Shown in pieces: positions 5,832 to 13,600 of a stretch of DNA of 31,875 nucleotides. Source of the stretch: Rhodospirillaceae bacterium (GTDB lineage Bacteria; Pseudomonadota; Alphaproteobacteria; Dongiales; Dongiaceae). The position numbers and the translations under genes are program-made. Within the stretch, counting starts at the first letter, position 1; each line of letters opens with the position of its first letter. The notes below the pieces were generated by a model. It searched no databases and was not told the origin of the DNA. It saw only the letters and a list, made by a program, of their open reading frames with translations. Location of the stretch: positions 1-31,875 of the forward strand of contig JADJQM010000012.1 in the NCBI GenBank assembly GCA_016712715.1, given 5' to 3'.

Positions 5832-7210
5832 TGCGCCGGCTCCTGCTGGTTGAGGGCTGCGGCTGTGCCGGCAGCAACAGGCGGGAGGAGGCCGTACTTG
5901 CGGAGGATCTCGATCAGCTTGTCGTCGAAAACGACGTAGTTGCGAGAGCCCTGGCCTGAGACCCGGCTCTGCTGGTCTAGGTACTTGATGCCGGGGATGC
6001 CTGCGTCGCGGAGGGCTTGAACCGTCTCGGGTCTTTTCAGCGCATCTTGCCAATCGTCGCGCCGCATGTTGGCTTGAGCAAGTCCCGCACGAATGTTGTT
6101 GACCGCCGGATTATCGTGCGGCGCTTCTGGTGTGGTGTCGATGCGGAGGCGATCAAAGATCGCTCGCGCTTCCGGCTGCTGTGAGAGCGGCTTATCCCAG
6201 TCCAGGAACTGGTCAGGATCGGCCTTGATGTTCACTTCGTACATGCGGCCACGCATTGGTAACGGCATTTCAGCACCCGCTGCGTGGCGTTTCAATATCT
6301 CGGCCGCTTCAGAATAGCTGTCGATCACCATATCCACTTCATGCACGCCGGTTCTCGGCGGCGTTTCCTTTGTCAAAACCGACATCGCTTTGACTGGATC
6401 GCGGCCGGCCTTTTCGAGAGCATCCCGCGCGATCACTGCGGGGTCATAACCGTTGCCCGCCAGCATGCCTTCATACGATCGCGCGACCGCCGGGGATTCT
6501 GAAAAATACAGCCCCGGGCCATAAGCCTGAGCACCTTCACCCGTGCCGATTTTGCTGATGTCGAACTTGTCGAAGTCGTGCGGAGAACCGTGATAGGCGC
6601 GGATGCCCGCGGGCGGCGGTTGGCGGGTCATTGCGTAATCAGGCCCGCTAAAGCCGAGGCTCTCGTACCACTGGCGCAGCCGAGCAGGGTCAACGCCGGG
6701 CGCCCCCGGAGATATTTCCAAGCTCATCGGCCGCTTGGCAGCGTCAGCCGCCGCGATCAATTCCTGAAGCGCTTGCTTTGCGTTTCCCTGTCCCCGCGCT
6801 TCCGGGTTGGTATAAATGCCGCTGACATGGACGCCGCCGTCCATGTCCTTGTAGTCGATGCGGCCGCCAGGATACTCCATCGCGTAGCGGCCAGGTGCAC
6901 GCGGAACGCCGGGCAGCTTCACGCTGGGGCCGAGGAAGTTCGCCAGCAGCCCGCCCTTGTCGAGCATTTCGGCGGCGAGCGGATTGAGCCTCCGTTGCGG
7001 CTGCGCTTGTTGCAAAAGCCACGCTCGATCATCCATCTCACGGTCGCCGGGCTGCGCGAAGATGCGTTTCGACGCGCCTTCGATGTCCGCAGGTCGGCGG
7101 TTCAACGCGCGGCCGAGCGCGTTGAGGATCGGATTCGTGTTGATAGAGTGCTGCCAGGATTGAGGCAGCATGTCCGTCCAGTAATCAGGGCGACTGTAAG
7201 CATCAGCCAT
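5828..7210 (-). CDS. GNAT-like plus ADP-ribosyltransferase-like (ART-PolyVal type) protein
   Basis: 460 residues from ATG 7210, overlapping the lysozyme stop by 8 nt; the frame is open to 7270 but the shorter start matches the coupling seen elsewhere. Residues about 119-194 resemble a GNAT acetyltransferase core (GIYTNPEARGQGNAKQAL, with the RxxGxA acetyl-CoA loop, and later WYESLGF). Residues about 202-436 match the ADP-ribosyltransferase domain found in phage polyvalent proteins: AYHGSPHDFDKFD (His 207), IGTGEGAQAYGPGLYF (Tyr 235), GIPGIKYLD and NYVVFDDKLIEIL. It would transfer ADP-ribose from NAD to a host target or act as an injected virion factor. Its place between lysozyme and spanins is unusual. 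The ART call is strong; the GNAT call is moderate. Confidence 0.75.
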   Translation of the reverse strand: MADAYSRPDYWTDMLPQSWQHSINTNPILNALGRALNRRPADIEGASKRIFAQPGDREMDDRAWLLQQAQPQRRLNPLAAEMLDKGGLLANFLGPSVKLPGVPRAPGRYAMEYPGGRIDYKDMDGGVHVSGIYTNPEARGQGNAKQALQELIAAADAAKRPMSLEISPGAPGVDPARLRQWYESLGFSGPDYAMTRQPPPAGIRAYHGSPHDFDKFDISKIGTGEGAQAYGPGLYFSESPAVARSYEGMLAGNGYDPAVIARDALEKAGRDPVKAMSVLTKETPPRTGVHEVDMVIDSYSEAAEILKRHAAGAEMPLPMRGRMYEVNIKADPDQFLDWDKPLSQQPEARAIFDRLRIDTTPEAPHDNPAVNNIRAGLAQANMRRDDWQDALKRPETVQALRDAGIPGIKYLDQQSRVSGQGSRNYVVFDDKLIEILRKYGLLPPVAAGTAAALNQQEPAQ

Positions 7211-7985
7211 TGCGCTTGCTCCACCATGGCAGGACGTGGCCGATAAGCCCATACGCAGCAAGGGCGGCAAGGGTGAGCTTCCAGTTTCCCCAGGCCCAGG
7301 TGCCGAGTTCTGCGGCCTGTTTCGTCACTGCCTGCCAAGCGGTGATGAATGACAGGTCAGGAGGGGCCTGGATCGCAGTGGCTGCCGTCCCGACGCCGAC
7401 CGTGGCAGGGCCTCCGACCTTGGCGACAGCCTCACCCGTGGTCATCTTGGCCGTTGGCGGCTCGATCGACTGCGGCATGGGCTCATTGGGCACGGCCTCG
7501 AGGAACAGTTGCGTTTCCGAGGCCCGGCGCGAGACGAGGCCGGCGAGCGCGACGGATGTGCCGTCCTTCACCTTGTAGAGCTTAGCCGTGTCGCCCCGGA
7601 CTTTGGCATATTTGAAATCCGCGAAATGGCTGGCCGCTCGAGCATAGTCGCCGGCATTCAGATGGCGCAGAAGGTTCGACTTTTTCAGGTTCCCCGGCCC
7701 GATGTTGTAGCAGAGGGACACCAGCGCATCAAACTGCCCCTGCGTCAGAGGCACGGTAACGAGGCGCATGACGTTGGCCTCGTGCACGCCCATTTCGCGG
7801 CGTAGAGACTCGGTGGCTTCCTCGGTGGTCCAGTGCGTCGTGGACGTGACGCCAACCGTCGAGCCCCAACCGCACGTCCAGACGCCAGCCGGACAGAGGT
7901 ACGCCTTGCAGCTCCCGTCCTTCTGGCGCTTGTGGTAGCCTTCGGCCTGCTTAATCAGGTCGAGGCCCTTGTCGCTGATCTTCAT
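7203..7985 (-). CDS. GH24 lysozyme (endolysin) with C-terminal membrane segment
   Basis: 260 residues from ATG 7985, coupled as ATGA to the gene before it. It cleaves the glycan strands of peptidoglycan. The T4-lysozyme-type catalytic pattern is visible: Glu 15 (KQAEGY), Cys 31 in the place of the usual Asp (LCPAGVWT, Cys-x5-Thr 37), and the GWGST turn, then FDALVSLCYNIG. Between Glu 15 and Cys 31 there is an insertion of several residues with a second Cys (KDGSC), not usual for the family. After the catalytic domain (to about 165) a linker leads to a predicted membrane span near the end (LTLAALAAYGLIGHVLPWW). No N-terminal signal is visible, so release or anchoring must depend on the holins or on this C-terminal span. 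Confidence 0.85.
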   Translation of the reverse strand: MKISDKGLDLIKQAEGYHKRQKDGSCKAYLCPAGVWTCGWGSTVGVTSTTHWTTEEATESLRREMGVHEANVMRLVTVPLTQGQFDALVSLCYNIGPGNLKKSNLLRHLNAGDYARAASHFADFKYAKVRGDTAKLYKVKDGTSVALAGLVSRRASETQLFLEAVPNEPMPQSIEPPTAKMTTGEAVAKVGGPATVGVGTAATAIQAPPDLSFITAWQAVTKQAAELGTWAWGNWKLTLAALAAYGLIGHVLPWWSKRNG

Positions 7986-8473
7986 GCGGCCTTCTCTTCG
8001 ACGACACGCGCACCCGTCGCCGCCGCTTCCGAAGCTACGGCATTGATGTACTCTCGGAGCCGGTTGAGTTCAGCAGTCACTTCCAGCAGCAACGCACCCT
8101 GAGCCCTGACGGATTCGTAAAGGTCGGCATCGGCGGGAGCTGGTAGCCCTCCCGGCCTTGGTGCTGGTAGGGCTTGCTGGACGATTGCCGGGAGGGCTCG
8201 GGCGATTTCCTCACGGGTGGTGCGTTCCACGATGGGCGTCACGTCCACCGGTGACGTGTTGCCGAGGTCGGAGAGCACAGCCAGGCGCAGCCAGGCCGCA
8301 CCGGTGGAGATCGCGAGACGGGGCACCAGCTCGCCGTTGTGGCGGTCGTTGATGATGATGGCCGAGCGAACGCAGGACACCGGGTCCGGCAGACTGTCGG
8401 GCTCGAACACCGGCAGCGCCAGCGGCTTTAGGATCGCTGCCGTCGCTCCGGCGTCCTCAATGATGCGGGCCAT
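7982..8473 (-). CDS. Putative tail/virion accessory protein, helical C-terminus
   Basis: 163 residues from ATG 8473, preceded by a GAGGG site. Residues 29-66 (PDPVSCVRSAIIINDRH to STGAAWLRLAVLSD) resemble the short 'display a value' segment seen in phage fibre-associated proteins and weakly recall the WRRVTDRAVIS end of the 95-residue protein at 18135-18422. The C-terminal half is a Pro-rich linker plus helical coil (LLLEVTAELNRLREYINAV). It is coupled to the lysozyme downstream. Function unknown; a tail or lysis-linked role is inference. Confidence 0.55.
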   Translation of the reverse strand: MARIIEDAGATAAILKPLALPVFEPDSLPDPVSCVRSAIIINDRHNGELVPRLAISTGAAWLRLAVLSDLGNTSPVDVTPIVERTTREEIARALPAIVQQALPAPRPGGLPAPADADLYESVRAQGALLLEVTAELNRLREYINAVASEAAATGARVVEEKAA

Positions 8474-8476
8474 TAC

Positions 8477-8505
8477 TTGCCCTCAAGTTTATTTCGGGTC
8501 ATAGT
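8477..8505 (+). promoter_or_regulatory. Possible promoter for the plus-strand SGNH gene
   Basis: TTGCCC (8477-8482), 17-nt spacer, CATAGT (8500-8505), directly before ATG 8511. This would give a leaderless message. It is a weak match, but a gene placed against the late operon needs its own promoter. Confidence 0.3.
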
Positions 8506-8510
8506 TGCGC

Positions 8511-9026
8511 ATGCTCCTCGCTCGGATATTGATGTGCGCGGCGGCGAGCCTGATTGGCTCTCGGGCGATTCCGCCATCGACAGTTTTGATCGGCGACAGC
8601 ATCACCGCTGCCATGCCGTCTGGACTGTGTCGCGGGGCACTCAACTACGGCAGACCATCGGCGACGACGCGAGACCTCCTGAAACTGACTGACGCTGTCC
8701 TCGCCGCTCGCCCTCAGACGATCGTCATCATGGCCGGCGTCAATGACGTTGCGGCCGGGATTACGTCGGACGAGACGGCTGCAAATATCGAGGCTCTGCG
8801 GCTACTGGCACCGCGATCGATCGTGCTGGCCGTCCTGCCGGTGACTAAGGACTACCCACGGCCCGGCTACAATCCCGCGATCGATCGCATCAACGAGCGG
8901 CTGCCTGACGCGGTACGGCTGGACATTCCTGCCCGCCACTACCTGGGCGACGGGATACACCTGCGCCCGGCTGCCTACCTCGTGTGGCGCGACCGGCTGC
9001 GTGAACTCGGCGTGTGTCACCGGTAG
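8511..9026 (+). CDS. SGNH/GDSL-type hydrolase A, opposite strand to the late operon
   Basis: 171 residues from ATG 8511 (an in-frame TTG lies at 8505). All SGNH blocks are visible: GDSIT with Ser 30, a Gly at 47, GVND with Asn 78, and DGIH with Asp 147 and His 150. The N-terminus (MLLARILMCAAASLIGSRA) is basic then hydrophobic and may be a secretion signal. Such enzymes remove acetyl or acyl groups from polysaccharides. The gene is the only plus-strand gene inside the minus-strand late region. It ends tail to tail with a second SGNH gene, overlapping by 10 nt. No good ribosome site is seen. It may be an inverted insertion (a moron gene). Confidence 0.8.
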   Translation: MLLARILMCAAASLIGSRAIPPSTVLIGDSITAAMPSGLCRGALNYGRPSATTRDLLKLTDAVLAARPQTIVIMAGVNDVAAGITSDETAANIEALRLLAPRSIVLAVLPVTKDYPRPGYNPAIDRINERLPDAVRLDIPARHYLGDGIHLRPAAYLVWRDRLRELGVCHR

Positions 9027-9547
9027 AGATCGACGTAGGACGCAAGCGCTGCGTTCATCTTCACGTACCCCGACGCTGACAGATGGATCTGATCGCCCGT
9101 CCAGTCGCCTGACGTGAGTGTTCCGCCCCAATCGATCCACGTGGCTCCGACTGGTAGCGCGGACTGGACCATGGCGTTGCGCTCGGCCGCCTCGGCGTTC
9201 ATCACGCCCGCACCGCCATAGTTTGGATACCCAGGCCCGACTGGCAAGATGGCTTCGACGTAGACCGCGATGCCGGCCGCCAGACACGCGTTGCAGATCG
9301 CGACGATGTTGTCCCTGGTCTGCGCCCGCGTCAGGCCTAGCGGATAGTCGTTGACGCCGCCGAGCAGGAAGATCGCTTGCGGGTTCTGGCCGATGACGGT
9401 GCCGACGCGCGACAGCATCCCGGCCGTGGTGTCGCTCGGAACGCCGTTGTTGAACGTCGGCGAGTAGTCGAGGATCGTGGCCGATGCGTTCGGGGACTGG
9501 TCCATGTACCAAGTGATGCTATCGCCGAGCAGGCCAACGCCCTCCAA
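9017..9547 (-). CDS. SGNH/GDSL-type hydrolase B
   Basis: 176 residues if translation starts at TTG 9547. Catalytic blocks: GDSIT (Ser 10), Gly 35 (FNNGVPSDT), GGVND (Asn 66) and DQIH (Asp 152, His 155), typical of lipase/acyl-esterases acting on sugar O-acetyl groups. The start is poor: no ribosome site, and the TTG sits in the loop of a small hairpin. The frame is continuous upstream with the discoidin-like gene apart from a single TGA, so this may be the C-terminal domain of one larger protein. It overlaps the last 10 nt of the plus-strand SGNH gene. Confidence 0.8.
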   Translation of the reverse strand: MEGVGLLGDSITWYMDQSPNASATILDYSPTFNNGVPSDTTAGMLSRVGTVIGQNPQAIFLLGGVNDYPLGLTRAQTRDNIVAICNACLAAGIAVYVEAILPVGPGYPNYGGAGVMNAEAAERNAMVQSALPVGATWIDWGGTLTSGDWTGDQIHLSASGYVKMNAALASYVDLYR

Positions 9548-9570
9548 CGGAGGAGACGGGCAGCCGTCTC
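9541..9570 (-). promoter_or_regulatory. Two adjacent hairpins directly after an in-frame TGA
   Basis: On the minus strand GAGACGG-CTGC-CCGTCTC (9570-9553, 7-bp perfect stem) begins with the GA of the TGA stop of the discoidin-like gene. It is followed by CCTCC-GTT-GGAGG (9553-9541), sharing one base. There is no T tract, which argues against a simple terminator. Confidence 0.5.
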
Positions 9571-10075
9571 AACACGTGCATTGCTTAAACTCGATCTCGT
9601 CAATCCACGTCGAGGCGGGACCAGCGGTCGGCGACACGGCTTGCAGGCGGTAATACCGATACCCGACCGTGTTGCCTGACAGGCTGGTGTCGGTCGTGTC
9701 GCCCGCTCCTGCGAACGTGAAGGCCGACGTGAGGTCCGTCCATGACGAGCCGTCGTTCGAGCCCTGCCACTTCCACGTGCCCCAATTCGTCGCGGTCGGC
9801 CCCTGGTACACCTTGACTTCGGTGATCTTGACCGACGCGCCGGACCCGAAATCAAACTGCATGTAGCTCGACGACGACATGCCACTCGGCCAGAAGCCAG
9901 AGTTGTCCGTCGTGGTGCCGTCCAGCAGCTCCGACATAGAGCCGCTGTTCATCGTGATGCCGGACGACGACCCGGTGATGCTCGCCGTTCGGTTGCCCGT
10001 GACATAGGCCGGCGTGCACGAACATCCAGTAGACGCGCCGAGCACCGCCATCATCATGTGGAAGAACGCGTTCAT
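9569..10075 (-). CDS. Discoidin-like (F5/8 type C) carbohydrate-binding protein
   Basis: 168 residues from ATG 10075, overlapping the tail-fibre stop as TGATG. The core has the features of an F5/8 C or galactose-binding beta-sandwich: LLDGTTTDNSGFW, MQFDFGSGASVKITEVKVY, WQGSNDGSSWTDL and GYRYYRLQAV, ending WIDEIEFKQCTC. Cys pairs sit near both ends (GCSC and CTC). Such domains bind cell-surface glycans. Placed directly after the tail fibre and in frame with the following SGNH hydrolase, it probably belongs to the adsorption apparatus and targets the enzyme to the host polysaccharide. Confidence 0.7.
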   Translation of the reverse strand: MNAFFHMMMAVLGASTGCSCTPAYVTGNRTASITGSSSGITMNSGSMSELLDGTTTDNSGFWPSGMSSSSYMQFDFGSGASVKITEVKVYQGPTATNWGTWKWQGSNDGSSWTDLTSAFTFAGAGDTTDTSLSGNTVGYRYYRLQAVSPTAGPASTWIDEIEFKQCTC

Positions 10076-13000
10076 CAGGTCAGCCCCGGCCCGTAGATAA
10101 CCCACGATGTAGTGGCGATCTTGAGAGCGACGGCCCATCCATTGGCGGCGAGCGTCCTGCTGCCCGTCGATCCTGAGCCAGCGAGGGCCATGGTGTCCGA
10201 CGTGATCGCGATCGTCACGGTGTTGATGGAGTTAAAGAACGCGATGCACGTTCCGACAGGGTAGGCCACCGATGCGTTCGCCGGGATCGTGAAGGTCCGC
10301 GCGTTGTTGTCGCTGCCCGGATGGTAGATGAGCTTCTGCGCCTCGGACAGAACGAGCGTGGCATCTGCGCTTTTGCTGACGACCGGGATATTCGAGAACA
10401 GCGGCACGCCCGCCACCGCGATGACGCCGGCCTCCGAGCGCGTGATGGTCGTGTCTGAGGCGTGCCCGACATTCACGCCGGTGAATTGCGGGCTGTCCGA
10501 CGTCGTGAGGCCAGTAACACCCGCCTGAGGGAGTCCGGTGCAGTTCGTGAGGGTGCCGCTCGATGGCGTCCCGAGCGCGCCATTGACCAAAGCGGGGGCT
10601 CCGGCTGAGCCCGTGTTGACCGCTAGCGCTGCGGCAATTCCGGTCCCAAGCCCTGACACACCGGTCGCGATTGGCAGGCCAGTCGCGTTTGTGAGGGTGC
10701 CGCTTGACGGGGTTCCGAGTGCGCCGCCTGGCGCAACGTAATCCGTTCCCGCCGACGCCGCAGCCAGGACGCCGCTGGTTGCTTTCAGCAGGCCCGTCGT
10801 GCTGGCCCGCTTGAGCAGCTTGCCGGTTGTCGAGTCATAAAGAGCGATTTCTCCGTCGACAGATGCAGCAGGCCCAACGACGTCACCGACGCCCGCACCG
10901 TCCGCGCCCTTGTTGCCTGTCCGCTCGAACATCACGGCCATGACGTCATTGTCCGATGGCGTGCCGGCCGCTGCGGTGACGGTGACGGCAACCGTGTAGT
11001 AGGTGGAGTTATCGGTCAGGCCGGTGACTTCGGCCTCGATGTATTCCGTCCGATCCGCAACGGTGAAGATGCGCAGATGGCCGTAATGGCTGGTGTTCGT
11101 GCTGTCGTCCCAGGTCGCGATGACTGCGCCGAGCGATTCCGAGTTCCGGCCGGTCTTGCTGATGTTGATGGCCGTGGCGCTGGTGAGGGTCGCATTATTG
11201 GCGAGCACCTTGCCCGAGCCAGGATCGCCCGAGGTGGCCGTTGACCACGCATAGTCAAGGCCCGTGTTGGGGCCGGTTGCGCCCGTGGCTCCCGTCGCGC
11301 CGGTTGCGCCAGCCGAACCAGATGTGCCCGTGTCGCCCTTGTCACCCTTCTCAATGACCAGAACCGCGCAGTTGTCGCCGTTGCTGATCGTGCCGGATGT
11401 GCTCGTGTAGGCAACCGGGAACGTCCAATAGGAACCCTGATCCGTACCCGCGCCCGTGATGTAGAAATAGTGGAAGTTCTGCGTTGCCCCTTCCTTGCTG
11501 ATCTTGATGCGGGCTTTGACCGAGCTGGTGCCGCTGTCCCATGTGTCAATGACACCGGCCATAGCTCCGCCGGCCGAGTCCGTCTCGCTGATGGCAATCT
11601 CGGTAATCGAGGCAATCGTCGCGTTGTTGCCACGAACCTTGCCCGAGCCAGGGTCTCCGCTCGTGGCCGTTGACCACTGATAGGGATAGGCCGCGTCGAG
11701 GCCGTCAACGCCCTGTGTGCCTTGCGTGCCGGCCGGGCCTTGCTGCGCCGATAAGTCCAGAACCTCGATTTGCGCATAGACCTCGTTTTCGCCACTGACG
11801 TTGCGAACACGGCCAAGGCCGGACGCCGGGTTGTTCGTGACGTAGTACTGCAGCTCGACGTTGGTCGTCGTGCCGTCGAGATTGAGAACGCCAAACACGG
11901 TCGGCGAAGCGCCAGCCAGGATAGAAGCGGGTCCGGTGCCCGATGTATAGCTGGACGCATAGACCTGCGGGGATACGCCGAACGTGGTGTTGTTCGTCGT
12001 GTCCCTAAGCCGAATTTGCGTCTCTTGCGTCGCGTAGAACGATTTCGTCGCCCGGATCAGGAAACGCCCCGTTAGACCCGTGAACGTCAACACGCTGCTC
12101 GCGAGAGACAGGCCGGTGATGCTGTTGTTGACGGTCGTGTTGATGTCAGACTTGGTCCATGCCGTATTGGTCGGAGTTCCGCCGTTGGTGTTGGTCGATT
12201 TCTCATCGCGGAATAGAGCGCGGCCGAGGTAGGTCGCAGCGGGGGCCGTGACGTTGGACAGATCCGTCCATGTGCTGTCACGGTACTGCGTGATGACGTT
12301 CTCGTCCTCAACGTAGGCCGTCCAGCCATCGGCCGGCGTGTAGGCGAACCACGAGCCGTTGCCGTCCGCCTCGGCAATCTGCCCCGAGGTGAAGCTCAGC
12401 GTGGACCATGCGCCTGTTGGGCTTCCCGTGATGATGTAGCGGGCACCCGGCGTCGGTGAACTTGGCGTAGCCGTCAGGCGATCAGCGACCGTGAAGAACG
12501 GCACGCCATCGAGCATGCGCGGCGGTGACGATGCCTTGACCAGCCAGTTGGCACCGTCCGACACGAAGCAGAGCGATTGCCCGTAGCTCTTGAGCGCGAC
12601 GGAGTAGCTGGCCTTCCCCGAATGGCTGATCGTCTCCGTTCCCGAGGACCGCACCGTCACCTGATTGGCCGTGCCGACGTGGCGGATTGTAACCTCGAAT
12701 CCATCGCCGGCCGTGACGGCAGACAGCAGCGTGATCGCAAACGCGCCCGACGTGCAGTTGCAGTTGAGCAGCTTGCCCTGATCGCCAGCAACCACGGTGT
12801 AGTTGGTCGTCTTCGAGACGATCGGCGTCTCGGACAGGGCCGAGGTCTCCGCATCCGGCACCACGACCGCGCCAGGGACGTTGTCATGGGTGACGAGCGT
12901 TGCCCCGGCTGAATCCTTCACGATCATCTTGAAGGCACTGGTGCCTGTGTAGACGAGCGTCCGGGCATTGCCCGAAGTTACGGGATAGCCGCCGGCATCG

Positions 13001-13167
13001 GTTGAGACCGTGGTCCCGAGTTCGATCGTCAGATCAGCGTCGGCGTAGACGGTTTTCGGGGTGCTGGTGCCCGCGCTGTAGAACTCGACCGTTCCAGAGG
13101 CGACGGGATCGCCCGAGGCGTCGAGAACACGGACCATCGGGGAGAAAATCGGGATAGAGGCGGTCAT
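10075..13167 (-). CDS. Tail fibre protein with collagen-like repeats and duplicated modules
   Basis: 1030 residues from ATG 13167. Order of parts: an N-terminal beta domain (IPIFSPMVRVLDASGDPV, to about 100), a beta domain (about 121-213), a DUF2793-like segment (VPFFTVADRLTATP, about 218-301), a further beta region, a short collagen-like stretch (about 477-490), module 1 (495-611), a second collagen-like stretch (GDKGDTG then ATG triplets, 606-633), module 2 (639-755), two GTPSSGTLTN repeats (about 818 and 866), and a C-terminal beta domain. The two modules share WSTATSGDPGSGKV starts. It would form a trimeric receptor-binding fibre. The ribosome site lies in a hairpin loop at 13169-13191. 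Confidence 0.85.
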   Translation of the reverse strand: MTASIPIFSPMVRVLDASGDPVASGTVEFYSAGTSTPKTVYADADLTIELGTTVSTDAGGYPVTSGNARTLVYTGTSAFKMIVKDSAGATLVTHDNVPGAVVVPDAETSALSETPIVSKTTNYTVVAGDQGKLLNCNCTSGAFAITLLSAVTAGDGFEVTIRHVGTANQVTVRSSGTETISHSGKASYSVALKSYGQSLCFVSDGANWLVKASSPPRMLDGVPFFTVADRLTATPSSPTPGARYIITGSPTGAWSTLSFTSGQIAEADGNGSWFAYTPADGWTAYVEDENVITQYRDSTWTDLSNVTAPAATYLGRALFRDEKSTNTNGGTPTNTAWTKSDINTTVNNSITGLSLASSVLTFTGLTGRFLIRATKSFYATQETQIRLRDTTNNTTFGVSPQVYASSYTSGTGPASILAGASPTVFGVLNLDGTTTNVELQYYVTNNPASGLGRVRNVSGENEVYAQIEVLDLSAQQGPAGTQGTQGVDGLDAAYPYQWSTATSGDPGSGKVRGNNATIASITEIAISETDSAGGAMAGVIDTWDSGTSSVKARIKISKEGATQNFHYFYITGAGTDQGSYWTFPVAYTSTSGTISNGDNCAVLVIEKGDKGDTGTSGSAGATGATGATGATGPNTGLDYAWSTATSGDPGSGKVLANNATLTSATAINISKTGRNSESLGAVIATWDDSTNTSHYGHLRIFTVADRTEYIEAEVTGLTDNSTYYTVAVTVTAAAGTPSDNDVMAVMFERTGNKGADGAGVGDVVGPAASVDGEIALYDSTTGKLLKRASTTGLLKATSGVLAAASAGTDYVAPGGALGTPSSGTLTNATGLPIATGVSGLGTGIAAALAVNTGSAGAPALVNGALGTPSSGTLTNCTGLPQAGVTGLTTSDSPQFTGVNVGHASDTTITRSEAGVIAVAGVPLFSNIPVVSKSADATLVLSEAQKLIYHPGSDNNARTFTIPANASVAYPVGTCIAFFNSINTVTIAITSDTMALAGSGSTGSRTLAANGWAVALKIATTSWVIYGPGLT

Positions 13168-13168
13168 G

Positions 13169-13191
13169 CCTTGAGTCCTTGCGGCTCAAAG
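13169..13191 (-). promoter_or_regulatory. Hairpin with tail-fibre ribosome site in its loop
   Basis: On the minus strand CTTTGAG pairs with CTCAAGG (7 bp, one G-U), and the 9-nt loop CCGCAAGGA holds the AAGGA ribosome site. The stem ends one base before ATG 13167. Confidence 0.4.
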
Positions 13192-13220
13192 TGGATCGGA
13201 ACGCGGGACGGGAGGAGAGA

Positions 13221-13598
13221 TCAGAAGGGCGGCAGCAGGTAGCGGCCGAGGGCGTTGACGTGCTGTTGCGACTGGTAGAGGTCGCGCACGGCTTGCAGCG
13301 GGTTCATTGAAACCGATTGCGTCACGTCGCGGACGTTGTCGGACTCACGTGGGCCGATCTCGAGGCCGTAGCGCATGAGCATGTCGGCGATGGTGCTGCG
13401 TCGGACGTCGCTTTCTGTCGGCCGAAAAGCCCCGCCGAACCGGCCAGCGAAGTTGGGCGACTTGTAGAGGTCCGGCCAGTCTTGGTTGTCCGCAATGAAC
13501 TTGTCGCGCCATGCGCCCTCATCTGGGGCTTGATTGGCATACATGGCGGCAAGAGCGTCGAGCAGGCTCAATCCGGGACGGGATGTCAGATCAGCCAT
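13221..13598 (-). CDS. Hypothetical virion-region protein
   Basis: 125 residues from ATG 13598. Mostly helical and soluble (LSLLDALAAMYANQAPDEGAWR, then VRRSTIADMLMRYGLEIGPR and LQAVRDLYQSQQHVNALGRY). It lies between the large internal virion protein and the tail fibre, 2 nt after the former, so it is probably a virion or assembly factor. No family recognised. Confidence 0.6.
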   Translation of the reverse strand: MADLTSRPGLSLLDALAAMYANQAPDEGAWRDKFIADNQDWPDLYKSPNFAGRFGGAFRPTESDVRRSTIADMLMRYGLEIGPRESDNVRDVTQSVSMNPLQAVRDLYQSQQHVNALGRYLLPPF

Positions 13599-13600
13599 GG

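Noticed and set aside
7211..7270. Upstream extension of the GNAT-ART gene by 20 codons
   Set aside because: It would run deep into the lysozyme gene; ATG 7210 gives the short overlap typical of this operon.
8802..9512. 236-codon minus-strand frame across both SGNH genes
   Set aside because: It has Arg-rich shadow composition and overlaps two frames with full catalytic motifs.
9553..9571. Selenocysteine signal at the TGA between discoidin and SGNH parts
   Set aside because: The hairpin starts on the TGA itself, not at the spacing or with the loop of bacterial SECIS elements.
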